Source of the DNA: Litorihabitans aurantiacus
GTDB taxonomy: Bacteria > Actinomycetota > Actinomycetes > Actinomycetales > Beutenbergiaceae
Assembly (NCBI RefSeq): GCF_030161595.1
Contig: NZ_BSUM01000001.1
Span: forward strand, 620,001 to 684,000
Reading direction: 5' to 3'
DNA: 64,000 bases
Shown: one piece after another, positions 40,632 through 50,647 of the stretch
Numbering within the stretch: position 1 is the stretch's first letter
How the letters are laid out: every line of letters begins with the position of its first letter
Translations under genes and position numbers: made by a program
The notes under the pieces: generated by a model
Database searches by the model: none
Seen by the model: only the letters and a program-made list of their open reading frames with translations
What the model was told of the DNA's origin: nothing

Positions 40632-41594
40632 TCAGCCGGTGGCACGGTGACGCACGAGGCGTCGCAGCCGTACGACGAGGGCATCTCGATCACGGAGGTC
40701 GCTCCACGTGAGGTGCAGCACGACCCACCCGGCCCGCGCCAGGGCCGCTTCACGCCGTGACGTCCGGTTCACCTCGCGCGTCAGCTCCTCGCCACGGAGC
40801 CGGGCGAGCTTGACTGCGCCGTCGAACTCCACGGCCACTCGCATCTCCGGCCACGCGATGTCGAGCTCCACCCTGCCGATCTCCGTGTCCACCAGGTGCA
40901 GGGTGCGAGGCAGCGGTAGGCCGTCGGCCACCGCCACCGCGCGGACGAAGGACTCACCCGGCGAGTGCACCTGCGCCGTGGCGATCTCCATCGTGCGTCG
41001 GGCTGCGCGGACGCCCCTTGCGCCCGTGACGGTTGCGATGCGTCGAAGAACGTCCTCCCGGTCCGCTCCCATGCGGAGAGCGGAGTCGACCAGCACGACG
41101 GACTCCACGAGCGGGAGCGTTCGCGCACAGTCCGCCACCGTTCGTTCGATGCAGGTGACACGGACGTCCTGGTGCAGGCGGATGTCGCGTGCCTCGAGCG
41201 GCGTGTGGTGGACGCGCAGGTGCGGGGACGGCCGGTGGCCGGTCGACGGTGGCGGCGCCGTGACGTGGACCGGCAGCCCGGCACCGAGGATCCAGCACCC
41301 CAGGAGGAGGGCGGCGGTCTGGTGGGAGAAGGGAAGATCGGTGCGCGCCATGTGCGAGTGAGCCCGGACGTGCTGCAGGACGAGCTGGCTCCGCCTCTGA
41401 GCGCTGCTGGCGCCCGCATCGGGAGGCGCGGCCAGCACTCCAGGACGGAGGGCGACGAGGTCACCGTTCTCGAGCAGGCGTGCGGCGTCGCGCCGCGGGA
41501 GGTTGCGCGTGGGCACGACGGTCGGCAGGTCGAGCGGGGCCATGGGCAGCCCACGGGTAGGAGACGCCAGTCCGTGCCAGGAGTCCAGGAGCAT
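40632..41594 (-). CDS. DUF559 (Vsr-like) nuclease-domain protein with AbiEi-type N-terminus
   Basis: Protein of about 320 aa. The N-terminal part has a winged-helix-like segment (PRRDAARLLENGDLVALRPG) as in AbiEi-type antitoxin domains. The C-terminal DUF559 domain (about residues 235-320) shows RVELDIAWPEMRVAVEFDG, REVNRTSRREAALARAGW and VVLHLTWSDLRD, the spaced acidic residues of Vsr/restriction-endonuclease-like folds. No cognate toxin is adjacent. Start ATG 41594 (MLLDSWHG) or ATG 41543 (MAPLDLPT); neither has a clear ribosome site. The gene is flanked by two copies of a 65-nt palindromic element. Such orphan genes are widespread in Micrococcales and their function is not known. Confidence 0.83.
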   Translation of the reverse strand: MLLDSWHGLASPTRGLPMAPLDLPTVVPTRNLPRRDAARLLENGDLVALRPGVLAAPPDAGASSAQRRSQLVLQHVRAHSHMARTDLPFSHQTAALLLGCWILGAGLPVHVTAPPPSTGHRPSPHLRVHHTPLEARDIRLHQDVRVTCIERTVADCARTLPLVESVVLVDSALRMGADREDVLRRIATVTGARGVRAARRTMEIATAQVHSPGESFVRAVAVADGLPLPRTLHLVDTEIGRVELDIAWPEMRVAVEFDGAVKLARLRGEELTREVNRTSRREAALARAGWVVLHLTWSDLRDRDALVVRLRRLVRHRATG

Positions 41595-41727
41595 GGTCAG
41601 AGCCTGGCCGGGGCGGCCGATCTCCAGCTGCGACACCCGCTCGACTGTGGACCTGGACGCCGCCCCGCCGACCTGGGGACAGCTCGTTCCGGCTGCGGCG
41701 AGCGGCACCGGCCGTCGAGGCGAAGCC

Positions 41728-41792
41728 GAGCAGCGACATCGTCGTCGAGAATGCCGCCGCGGTGTCGCTGTTCGACGACGGTGTCGCTGCTC
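41728..41792. repeat. 65-nt palindromic element, copy B
   Basis: Arms at 41728-41748 and 41772-41792 are 21 nt and complementary except for one T-G pair, with a 23-nt centre that holds a further GGTGTCGCTG copy. Same total length as element A at 40484-40548. Alignment shows paired substitutions at stem positions 4/62, 5/61 and 18/48. It lies 134 nt upstream of the DUF559 start. The 41595-41958 gap otherwise holds heptamer repeats and the proX terminator; no gene is seen. Confidence 0.8.
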
Positions 41793-41801
41793 AGCGGAGG
41801 C

Positions 41802-41829
41802 GGGGCGCGGGGCGCGGGGCGTGGGGCGC
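41802..41829. repeat. (GGGGCGY)4 heptamer repeat
   Basis: Four consecutive heptamers, GGGGCGC twice, GGGGCGT, GGGGCGC, then degenerate GGGG/GGTG sequence to about 41855. It lies between palindromic element B and the proX terminator. Non-coding. Confidence 0.75.
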
Positions 41830-41872
41830 GGGGCCGGTGGGGTGTGGGGCCCGGTGGGCGCGGCCCGGAACG

Positions 41873-41915
41873 CCGCGAGGCGGTGCCGACCGGTCCGGTC
41901 GGCACCGCCTCGCGG
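41873..41915 (-). terminator. Terminator of the proVWX-like operon
   Basis: A perfect palindrome with 21-nt arms (41873-41893 and 41895-41915) around a single T, 44 bp after the proX stop. The apex would open into a small loop within GACCGGTCCGGTC. A strong intrinsic-type hairpin without a U-tract. Confidence 0.8.
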
Positions 41916-41958
41916 TGGGTGGCGCTCAGGCACGGCGCCGGGCGGGGCGCGCCGAGGC

Positions 41959-42870
41959 TCAGGACTGCGCGGCGGCCTTCAGGTCGTCCACGAAGTCCGG
42001 GTTCTCCTCGAGCCACGCGGCGGCCGCGTCGGCCTCGTCGGAGTACTCGTCCGAGTTGAACATCATGTTCTCGAGCTCGAACAGCTGCTCGTCGGTCAGC
42101 TCGAACGCGCCGAGCCAGGTGGCCAGGGTCGGGTAGCGCTCGGTGAAGTCGCTGGCACCGAAGGAGTGGATGCTCTCGGCGCCGCCGAGGGCGCCCTCCG
42201 GGTCCTCGAGGTCGCGCACGGGGAACTCGTCGTAGGCCCAGTGCGGGCGCCACAGCGTCACGGCCACGTTGGTGCCCGACTCGGTCGCGCTCGAGAGCTC
42301 GGCGAGCATCGCCGGGGTCGAGGAGACGACGTACTCCATACCGTCCAGGCCGTAGGTCGGGATGACCTCGTCCTGCGTGATGCGGGTGAGGCCGGCGCCG
42401 GCCTCGATGCCCACGAGGCGGTTGCCGTACTCGTCGGCCATGTCGGCCAGGTCCGCCAGCGACTGGGCGGGGGAGTCCTCGTTCACCGCGATCGTGAGCA
42501 CGGCGTTGTCGTACCAGGCACCCAGGTCGACGATGTCCTCGCCGGCGTCGGCGACGTAGTCGGCGTGCGTGCCGGGCAGCCACGCGTCGAGCAGCAGGTC
42601 GTACCCGCCGCCGGAGAGCGACGTGAAGATCAGGCCGATGTCGGCGGTCTCGAGCTCGACGTCGTAGCCCTCGCTCTCGAGGATCTCCTGCCAGAGGTAG
42701 GAGACGGCGATGCCCTCGTCCCACCCGGTCGGCACGCCGATCGAGAGGCTCGCCTCGTCACCCTCGGGGACGGTGGCACCCGAGGCGGCGGAGTCGTTCG
42801 AGCCGCAGCCCGCGAGCACGAGGGCGGCGGCCGCGGAGGCGGCCAGGGTCTGGATGGTGGTGCGGCGCAT
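41959..42870 (-). CDS. Glycine betaine/proline ABC transporter substrate-binding lipoprotein (ProX/OpuAC)
   Basis: Lipid-anchored binding protein of 303 aa. The signal ends in the lipobox VLAGC (Cys22). OpuAC-type features are SIGVPTGWDEGIAVSYLWQ, GGYDLLLDAWLPGTHADYV, GIEAGAGLTRITQ and VAVTLWRPHWAYDEF, with aromatic residues that form the cage for quaternary amines. It would capture glycine betaine, proline betaine or choline outside the cell. It is last of a three-gene unit, 101 bp after the permease, followed by a strong terminator. Likely induced by osmotic stress, though no specific operator is visible. Confidence 0.92.
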   Translation of the reverse strand: MRRTTIQTLAASAAAALVLAGCGSNDSAASGATVPEGDEASLSIGVPTGWDEGIAVSYLWQEILESEGYDVELETADIGLIFTSLSGGGYDLLLDAWLPGTHADYVADAGEDIVDLGAWYDNAVLTIAVNEDSPAQSLADLADMADEYGNRLVGIEAGAGLTRITQDEVIPTYGLDGMEYVVSSTPAMLAELSSATESGTNVAVTLWRPHWAYDEFPVRDLEDPEGALGGAESIHSFGASDFTERYPTLATWLGAFELTDEQLFELENMMFNSDEYSDEADAAAAWLEENPDFVDDLKAAAQS

Positions 42871-42971
42871 GTGTCCTTTCCTGGCGTCGCCCTCGGTCCG
42901 GGCGGCGCCTGCTTCGGGAGGTCGTGCAGGTCGTGCTGGTGGTGCAGTTCTGAGGTCCCTCGGGGCCGCGC

Positions 42972-43838
42972 TCAGCTCGCGGCGCGGGCCCGCGCACGGG
43001 CGACGGGGGAGCGCTCGCCGAGCGCGGAGGTGACGCGGTCGAGGAAGATCGCGAGGATCACGACGGCGAGTCCCGCCTCGACGCCCGGGCCGATCTGGAC
43101 GCGCTGGGTGGCGCCCACGACGTCGTTCCCGAGGCCGCCCGCGCCCACGAGACCGGCGATGACGACCATCGACAGGGCGAGCATGATGACCTGGTTGACG
43201 CCGGCGAGGATCGTCGGCATGGCGAGCGGGAGCTGGATCTGGCGCAGGATGCGGCCGCGGCTCGAGCCGAAGGCCTCACCGGCCTCCACGACCTCGCGGT
43301 CGACCTGGCGGATGCCCAGCTCCGTGAAGCGGACGCCGGGGGCGAGCGCGAACGCGATGGTGGCCATGATCCCGGGCACCGGACCGGTGAGGAAGATCGT
43401 CACCGCGGGTAGCAGGTAGACGAACACCGGCATGGTCTGCATGAGGTCGAGAATCGGGCGGACGATGCGCGAGACCGTGCGGTTGCGCGAGGCCCAGATG
43501 CCTAGCGGGATCGCGATCGCGAGGGCGATGGCGGAGGCGATGAGCACCAGCGCGAGCGTGCGCATCGCGCTGGTCCACAGGTCCATCGACCAGATGAGCG
43601 TGAATCCGACGGCGGAGCCGAGCGCGAGCTTCCAGCCCTTGGCGAGGAACGCGATCGCCACGAGGATCGCGGCCATCACGTAGAACGGCGGGAGGGTGAG
43701 GGCGTCGGCCGTGACGTCGAAGACGCCCGAGAGCGCCGTCTTCAGCAGGTCGAAGAAGGCCCGGAAGGTGGCGGTGAGCCAGTCGATGGCGTCGGCGGCC
43801 CACTCCCCGAGCGGGATGCGGATGACGGGGTCGTTCAC
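42972..43838 (-). CDS. Glycine betaine/proline ABC transporter permease (ProW/OpuAB)
   Basis: Membrane permease of 288 aa with about six to seven helices. It shows the binding-protein-dependent EAA-type region (IRQVDREVVEAGEAFGSS) that contacts the ATPase, plus ASRNRTVSRIVRPILDLMQT and VNQVIMLALSMVVIAGLVGAG, both typical of ProW/OpuAB. Start GTG 43838 overlaps the ATPase gene stop by 4 bp. Works with the ATPase and ProX in this operon. Confidence 0.92.
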   Translation of the reverse strand: MNDPVIRIPLGEWAADAIDWLTATFRAFFDLLKTALSGVFDVTADALTLPPFYVMAAILVAIAFLAKGWKLALGSAVGFTLIWSMDLWTSAMRTLALVLIASAIALAIAIPLGIWASRNRTVSRIVRPILDLMQTMPVFVYLLPAVTIFLTGPVPGIMATIAFALAPGVRFTELGIRQVDREVVEAGEAFGSSRGRILRQIQLPLAMPTILAGVNQVIMLALSMVVIAGLVGAGGLGNDVVGATQRVQIGPGVEAGLAVVILAIFLDRVTSALGERSPVARARARAAS

Positions 43839-45220
43839 AGCGACGCACCTCCCTGGCGCTCGGTCGTCTTGCTCGTCTCGGTCGTCCCGGTCGTGCCGGT
43901 CTGGTCGGTGGTGCCGCCCTCGTCCGGGCGGACGAACGCGTCGTGCGTCGCGGTCGCGGGGGCGACGTCGTCGCGCGTCTCCGCGACCGCGTCACCCCCG
44001 GAGCCCTCGCCGCTGTCGGGCGCGGCCTCCGTCGTGTCCGGCGGGACCATCGCCTCCAGCAGCCGGACGCGGGGCACGACGCCGACCAGGCGGCCGTCCT
44101 CCGACACGACCGGCACGGGCAGGGTCGAGGACGCCGACGGCGCGAAGATCTCCGCGAGCGGCGCGTCGGGTCGCACGGCGCGGTCGTCGGTCTCGAGCAC
44201 GCCGGTCAGGTCCGGCGCGCCGGCGCGCTGCGCGGCGAGCACGGCGTCGTCGTGGACGACACCGGCGAACCGGCGCGAGCGGTCGACGACGAACGCCGCC
44301 GACGCCTGCGCCTGCTCCATGGTCCGCAGCGCCTGCCGCGGACCGCCGCCCAGCGGCACGGTCACGGCGGGCGCCCGCATCACGGTCGCGGCGGTCAGCA
44401 CGCGGGTGCGGTCGACGTCGGCCACGAACTGCGCGACGTAGTCGTCGGCGGGTTCGGACAGGATCTGCTCGGAGGAGCCGATCTGCACGATGCGGCCGTC
44501 CCGCATCATCGCGATGCGATCGCCGAGGAACATGGCCTCGTTGAGGTCGTGGGTGATGAAGACGATGGTCTTGCCCAGCGTGCCCTGCAGCTCCAGCAGC
44601 TGCTCCTGCATCTCGCGCCGGATCAGCGGGTCGAGGGCCGAGAACGCCTCGTCCATCAGCAGGATGTCGGTGTCGGCGGCCAGCGCGCGGGCGAGGCCGA
44701 CGCGCTGGCGCATCCCGCCCGAGAGCGCGCCGGGCACGGAGTCCTCCCACCCGGCCAGGCCGACCAGGCGCAGCGACTCCATCGCACGCTCGTTGCGCTC
44801 GTCGCGGCCGACGCCCTGGATCTCGAGCGGGTAGGCGGCGTTGTCGAGCACGGTGCGGTGCGGCAGCAGCGCGAAGTGCTGGAACACCATCGACACCTTG
44901 CTGCGGCGGATCTCGCGCAGCCGGGCGGGGGAGACGGTGGCGAGGTCGTCGTCGCCGAGGTGGATCGAGCCGGCGGTCGGCCGCCACAGCCCGTTGAGCA
45001 TGCGGATCAGCGTCGACTTGCCGGAGCCCGACAGCCCCATGACGACGAAGATCTCACCCCGGTTCACCTCGAACGAGGCGTCGATGACGGCCGCCGTCCC
45101 CAGCGGCTTCACCTCGTCGCGGGTGGCGCCGGCGCGCAGCCGGCGCACGGCCTCGCCGCCCCGGCGTCCGAACACCTTGTAGGCGCCGTCGGCGCGGATC
45201 TCCGTGTGGTTCTCGGTCAT
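43835..45220 (-). CDS. Glycine betaine/proline ABC transporter ATPase with CBS domains (ProV/OpuAA)
   Basis: ATPase of 461 aa. Walker A is GLSGSGKSTLIRML, the signature is LSGGMRQRVGLARALA, Walker B is ILLMDEAFSALD and the switch is VFITHDLNEA. The N-terminal extension (DGAYKVFGRRGGEAVRRL) and the two C-terminal CBS domains (about residues 275-400) are the family's ionic-strength sensor module. A long acidic Asp/Thr-rich tail (about 405-461) is unusual. Start ATG 45220. First gene of the operon, divergent from ahcY. Confidence 0.93.
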   Translation of the reverse strand: MTENHTEIRADGAYKVFGRRGGEAVRRLRAGATRDEVKPLGTAAVIDASFEVNRGEIFVVMGLSGSGKSTLIRMLNGLWRPTAGSIHLGDDDLATVSPARLREIRRSKVSMVFQHFALLPHRTVLDNAAYPLEIQGVGRDERNERAMESLRLVGLAGWEDSVPGALSGGMRQRVGLARALAADTDILLMDEAFSALDPLIRREMQEQLLELQGTLGKTIVFITHDLNEAMFLGDRIAMMRDGRIVQIGSSEQILSEPADDYVAQFVADVDRTRVLTAATVMRAPAVTVPLGGGPRQALRTMEQAQASAAFVVDRSRRFAGVVHDDAVLAAQRAGAPDLTGVLETDDRAVRPDAPLAEIFAPSASSTLPVPVVSEDGRLVGVVPRVRLLEAMVPPDTTEAAPDSGEGSGGDAVAETRDDVAPATATHDAFVRPDEGGTTDQTGTTGTTETSKTTERQGGASL

Positions 45221-47055
<1,835 letters not shown>

Positions 47056-47066
47056 GCGGGTCCGCA

Positions 47067-47129
47067 GCCGGCACCGCCGGCACTGCCGGCAAGGCCGGCT
47101 CGATCGGCTCGATCGGCTCGATCGGCGAG
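47067..47129. repeat. Nonamer tandem repeat, seven units
   Basis: Seven consecutive 9-nt units of form (G/A)(C/T)CGGCNNN: gccggcacc, gccggcact, gccggcaag, gccggctcg, atcggctcg twice and atcggcgag. They fill the 78-bp gap between ahcY and the convergent membrane-protein gene, where a terminator would be expected. Non-coding, with gradual drift along the array. Confidence 0.75.
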
Positions 47130-47133
47130 GGCC

Positions 47134-48188
47134 TCAGGCGGCGGACCGGCCGTCCCCGTGTCGCTCCACCAGCTCGGCGTGCACGACGGCGCAGACCAGC
47201 GCGCCGAGGGGCCCGGTGATCGCCGAGGCGGCCGTCGAGCCGGCCGCGCCCCACGCGGCGGACCCGCCGAGCATCGCGCCGAGGGCCGTGAACGGCGCGG
47301 TGACGACGCCCGCGGTGATGACGAGCACGATCACGCTCAGCAGCCAGATGCCGATGAGCCGCCACCGCTCGCCGTGCACGAGCGACGCCGCGCGCCGCAG
47401 CGATCCGCGCGCGCCGCCGTCGTCCGTGGTGGCGTGCTGCGGCAGCGCGATGACGACCACCGGGAGCCAGCGGCCGAGCGCGACGACGGCGAGCGCGGTG
47501 CCCAGCACGATCGCGAGCGCTACGAGGGCGTCCGACCCGGTCGCGGTCGCGAGCGCCCCGAGACCTGCGGGCACCAGGAGCGCGAGGGCGACGGCGAGCG
47601 CGGTGCCGCCCGCGAGCGCGAGCATCCCGGGCACGCGCCGCCGCAGCGCGCGCCAGACGGTGCCGGCGCCGGCCGCGCAGCCGGCGGACTGCAGCGCGAG
47701 CGCCCGCGCCGCCCAGCCGACGACGACGACCGTGGTGATCGCGCCGAGGACCGTGGCCAGCGCGGACGCGGTGACCTGGGCGACCAGCAGCCGCAGCTGG
47801 GCCTGCGACTCCTCGCCCCACGCCGTCGCGTCCACGCCCGCGGCGGACAGCAGCGCGTCGGCGGCGCCGCCGCTCGGCAGCAGTCGCGCGGCGGCGACCT
47901 CGACCGCACCGGCCACGATCACGACGCCCGCCCCGACGGCCCACGTCGAGCGGGGGAGCGTCCGGATCCGGGCCACGACGCGTTCGGTCAGCTCACCCAG
48001 GCCCCTCGCGCCGGGCGCGTCGCCCGACGGTCGAGCGGATGACGCCGACGGCGCGGCGACGGGGGCGTTCGTGTCGCCGTCGCCCACCGCCTCAGGGGCG
48101 TCCGGACCGCCGGGACCGCTCGCTCCGGACGCGTCGGGTCCGGTCGGTCGGGGGCGCGCCGCCTCCCCCAGCCGCGTGGTGCGCTCAT
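47134..48188 (-). CDS. Polytopic membrane protein, unknown function; N-terminal frame probably broken
   Basis: From GTG 48087 the frame encodes 317 aa with about six hydrophobic helices, such as WAVGAGVVIVAGAVEVAAAR, ITTVVVVGWAARALALQSAG and LIGIWLLSVIVLVITAGVVT, and ends LVERHGDGRSAA. The layout resembles uncharacterised membrane proteins with a GlpQ-associated or DUF-type membrane domain; no catalytic motif is seen. One more base in the five-C run 48165-48169 would join ATG 48188 in frame and give MSAPRGWGEAARPRPTGPD as the N-terminus, so the gene probably begins there, 18 bp from the divergent mtrA. Function unknown. Confidence 0.7.
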
Positions 48189-48206
48189 GGGTGCCACGAT
48201 AGGGGT

Positions 48207-48890
48207 ATGACCTCCACCATCCTCGTGGTCGACGACGACCCCGCCATCTCGGAGATGATCGGCATCGTGCTGGCCTCGGAGGGCTTCCAGGCCGCGTTCT
48301 GCCCCGACGGCGAGCACGCGGTGGAGGTGTTCAACTCCTCGACCCCGGACCTCGTGCTGCTCGACCTCATGCTCCCCGGCAAGGACGGCATCGAGGTCTG
48401 CCGCGACATCCGACGCATCGCGGACACCCCGGTGGTGATGCTGACGGCCCGTTCCGACACGGTCGACGTCGTGCGGGGCCTCGAGGCCGGCGCCGACGAC
48501 TACATGGTGAAGCCGTTCAAGCCCCAGGAGCTCGTCGCCCGGGTGCGGGCGCGGCTGCGCCGGCAGGACCACGACGCCACCGAGCGGCTGCAGATCGGGG
48601 ACCTCGCGATCGACGTCGCCGGCCACCGGGTCACGCGCGCCGGCGCGACCATCGCGCTCACGCCGCTCGAGTTCGACCTCGTGGTCGCGCTCGCGCGCAA
48701 GCCCTGGCAGGTCTTCAGCCGCGAGGCGCTGCTGGAGCAGGTCTGGGGCTACCGGCACCAGGCGGACACGCGGCTGGTCAACGTCCACGTCCAGCGGCTG
48801 CGCGCGAAGATCGAGCGCGATCCCGAGCACCCCGAGGTCGTCGTCACCGTCCGCGGGGTCGGCTACCGGGCGGGGACCCCGACGCCGTGA
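48207..48890 (+). CDS. mtrA: DNA-binding response regulator MtrA
   Basis: OmpR-family regulator of 227 aa. The receiver has the acidic pocket VVDDDPAISEM, phospho-acceptor Asp53 (LVLLDLMLPGKDG), LTARSDTVDVVRGLEAGADD and KPFKPQEL. The winged-helix domain ends VNVHVQRLRAKIERDPEHP and VVTVRGVGYRAG. Sequence and context (mtrB, lpqB next; ahcY nearby) identify it as MtrA, the conserved actinobacterial regulator of cell division and wall hydrolases. ATG 48207 has a very short upstream gap to the divergent gene, so the transcript may be nearly leaderless. Confidence 0.95.
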   Translation: MTSTILVVDDDPAISEMIGIVLASEGFQAAFCPDGEHAVEVFNSSTPDLVLLDLMLPGKDGIEVCRDIRRIADTPVVMLTARSDTVDVVRGLEAGADDYMVKPFKPQELVARVRARLRRQDHDATERLQIGDLAIDVAGHRVTRAGATIALTPLEFDLVVALARKPWQVFSREALLEQVWGYRHQADTRLVNVHVQRLRAKIERDPEHPEVVVTVRGVGYRAGTPTP

Positions 48891-50647
48891 CCTCGCCGGG
48901 CCAGGCGCGGACCGCGGCGTCGGAGGTGGCGAGCACCCCGGCGTCGACCGCGCGCCCGCCCGGCCCGGTGGCCCGCACGCGCCGCTGGTGGCGCCGCAGC
49001 GCGGTGCGCCGCCGGTCGTTGCGCCTGCGCGCGGCGTGGGGTCGCTCCCTGCGGCTGCGCGTGCTCGCGGTCACGACCGTCGTCGGCATTCTCGCCCTCG
49101 TCCTGATCAGCGCCTACCTGTCCGAGCGCGTCCGGGACACGCTGTACGAGCAGCGGGTGCAGGAGGCGCTCTCGGACGCCGCCACGCGCACGGGACTCGT
49201 GCAGCAGCAGTTCGACGCCTCCACGGCCTCGACGCCGGCGCAGGTGCAGACGGTCGTCAACGACATCGTCCGACGCACCCAGAGCTCCGGCTCGGGCGCC
49301 GTCGGCACGATGCTTCGCCGCAGCCCGGGCGACACCGGCAGCACCTCGCTGCTGCCGTTCACGTTCGGGACCGCGGTCGAGCTGTCCGGCCAGCTGCGCG
49401 CGAGCGTGGGGGAGACCGGGACGCAGCACTGGCAGGCGGTCGAGCTCGATCTGGCCGACGGCGCGGCGCCCGGGATCGTGGTCGGCTCCGTCGTCTCCCC
49501 GCCGGTCGTGGGTCCCTACGAGCTCTACTTCGTCTACAGCCTGCAGAACGAGGAGAACACCGTCGTCCTCATCCAGCAGACGCTCGCCCTGGCGGCGCTC
49601 GCGCTGCTCGGACTGCTGGCGGCGATGGCCCTCTACCTCACGCGGCAGGTGCTCGGACCGGTGCAGCTCGCGGCGCGCTCGGCCGAGCGGCTGGCCGCCG
49701 GGCACCTCGACGAGCGCATGACCACGCGAGGGCGTGACGAGCTGGCGCTGCTGGGCCGCAGCTTCAACGAGATGGCCGACAGCCTCCAGGAGCAGTTCGA
49801 GCGGCTCGCCGGGCTCTCGGCGCTGCAGCAGCAGTTCGTGTCCGACGTCAGCCACGAGCTGCGCACCCCGCTGACCACCATCCGGATGGCCTCGGAGATG
49901 CTCTACGACGCGCGGCGAGACTTCGATCCCGTCACGCGTCGTTCGGCCGAGCTGCTGCACACCCAGGTCGACCGGTTCGAGGCGCTGCTCGCCGACCTGC
50001 TGGAGATCTCGCGGTTCGACGCCGGGGCGGCGATCCTCGACGTCGAGCACCTCGACGTGCGCACCGTGGTGCGCCGCGCCGTCGACCTCGCGGCGCCGCT
50101 GGCGGAGCGCAGCGGCACGAGCCTGGCGGTCGAGATGCCGCCCGAGGCGTGCCGCGCCGACATCGACCCTCGCCGGGTCGAGCGCGTCCTGCGCAACCTG
50201 CTGGCCAACGCCATCGAGCACGCCGAGGGCCGGGGGATCGAGGTCGTCGTGGTCGCGGACCCGCGTGCGGTGTCCATCAGCGTGATCGACCACGGGGTCG
50301 GGATGACGGCGCGGCAGACCGAGCAGGTCTTCGACCGGTTCTGGCGTGCGGACCCCTCGCGCGCCCGCACGCTGGGCGGGACGGGGCTCGGACTCGCGAT
50401 CTCGCTCGAGGACGCCCGGCTGCACGCCGGTGACCTCGAGGCGTGGGGCAGCCCGGGCGTCGGGGCCACGTTCCGCCTGACGCTCCCACGCCGCGCGGGT
50501 GTGACCATCACCCACTCCCCGGGTCCCCTCGCGCGGACCGAGGCGGAGCCCGAGGCACCCAACGAGCTGCTGGGTCCGTCGCCGGCGAGCGTCCCGGGGC
50601 TCGACGGCGTGCTCGCCGCGGAGCGCACGATCGAGGAGGTCCGATGA
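48887..50647 (+). CDS. mtrB: Sensor histidine kinase MtrB
   Basis: Membrane kinase of 586 aa that phosphorylates MtrA. It has a basic N-terminus, a first membrane helix (about 57-78), an extracytoplasmic sensor region of about 145 aa, a second helix (about 222-245), a HAMP linker, the H-box SDVSHELRTPLTTIRM, N-box RNLLANAIEHAEG and ATP-lid motifs DHGVGM and GGTGLGLAIS. Start GTG 48887 overlaps the mtrA stop as GTGA. The gene runs into lpqB with an ATGA overlap, the standard mtrA-mtrB-lpqB operon. Confidence 0.95.
   Translation: MTSPGQARTAASEVASTPASTARPPGPVARTRRWWRRSAVRRRSLRLRAAWGRSLRLRVLAVTTVVGILALVLISAYLSERVRDTLYEQRVQEALSDAATRTGLVQQQFDASTASTPAQVQTVVNDIVRRTQSSGSGAVGTMLRRSPGDTGSTSLLPFTFGTAVELSGQLRASVGETGTQHWQAVELDLADGAAPGIVVGSVVSPPVVGPYELYFVYSLQNEENTVVLIQQTLALAALALLGLLAAMALYLTRQVLGPVQLAARSAERLAAGHLDERMTTRGRDELALLGRSFNEMADSLQEQFERLAGLSALQQQFVSDVSHELRTPLTTIRMASEMLYDARRDFDPVTRRSAELLHTQVDRFEALLADLLEISRFDAGAAILDVEHLDVRTVVRRAVDLAAPLAERSGTSLAVEMPPEACRADIDPRRVERVLRNLLANAIEHAEGRGIEVVVVADPRAVSISVIDHGVGMTARQTEQVFDRFWRADPSRARTLGGTGLGLAISLEDARLHAGDLEAWGSPGVGATFRLTLPRRAGVTITHSPGPLARTEAEPEAPNELLGPSPASVPGLDGVLAAERTIEEVR

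Noticed and set aside
40632-41594. AbiE-type toxin-antitoxin locus
   Set aside because: Only the AbiEi-like N-terminus is present, fused to DUF559. No AbiEii nucleotidyltransferase toxin is adjacent.
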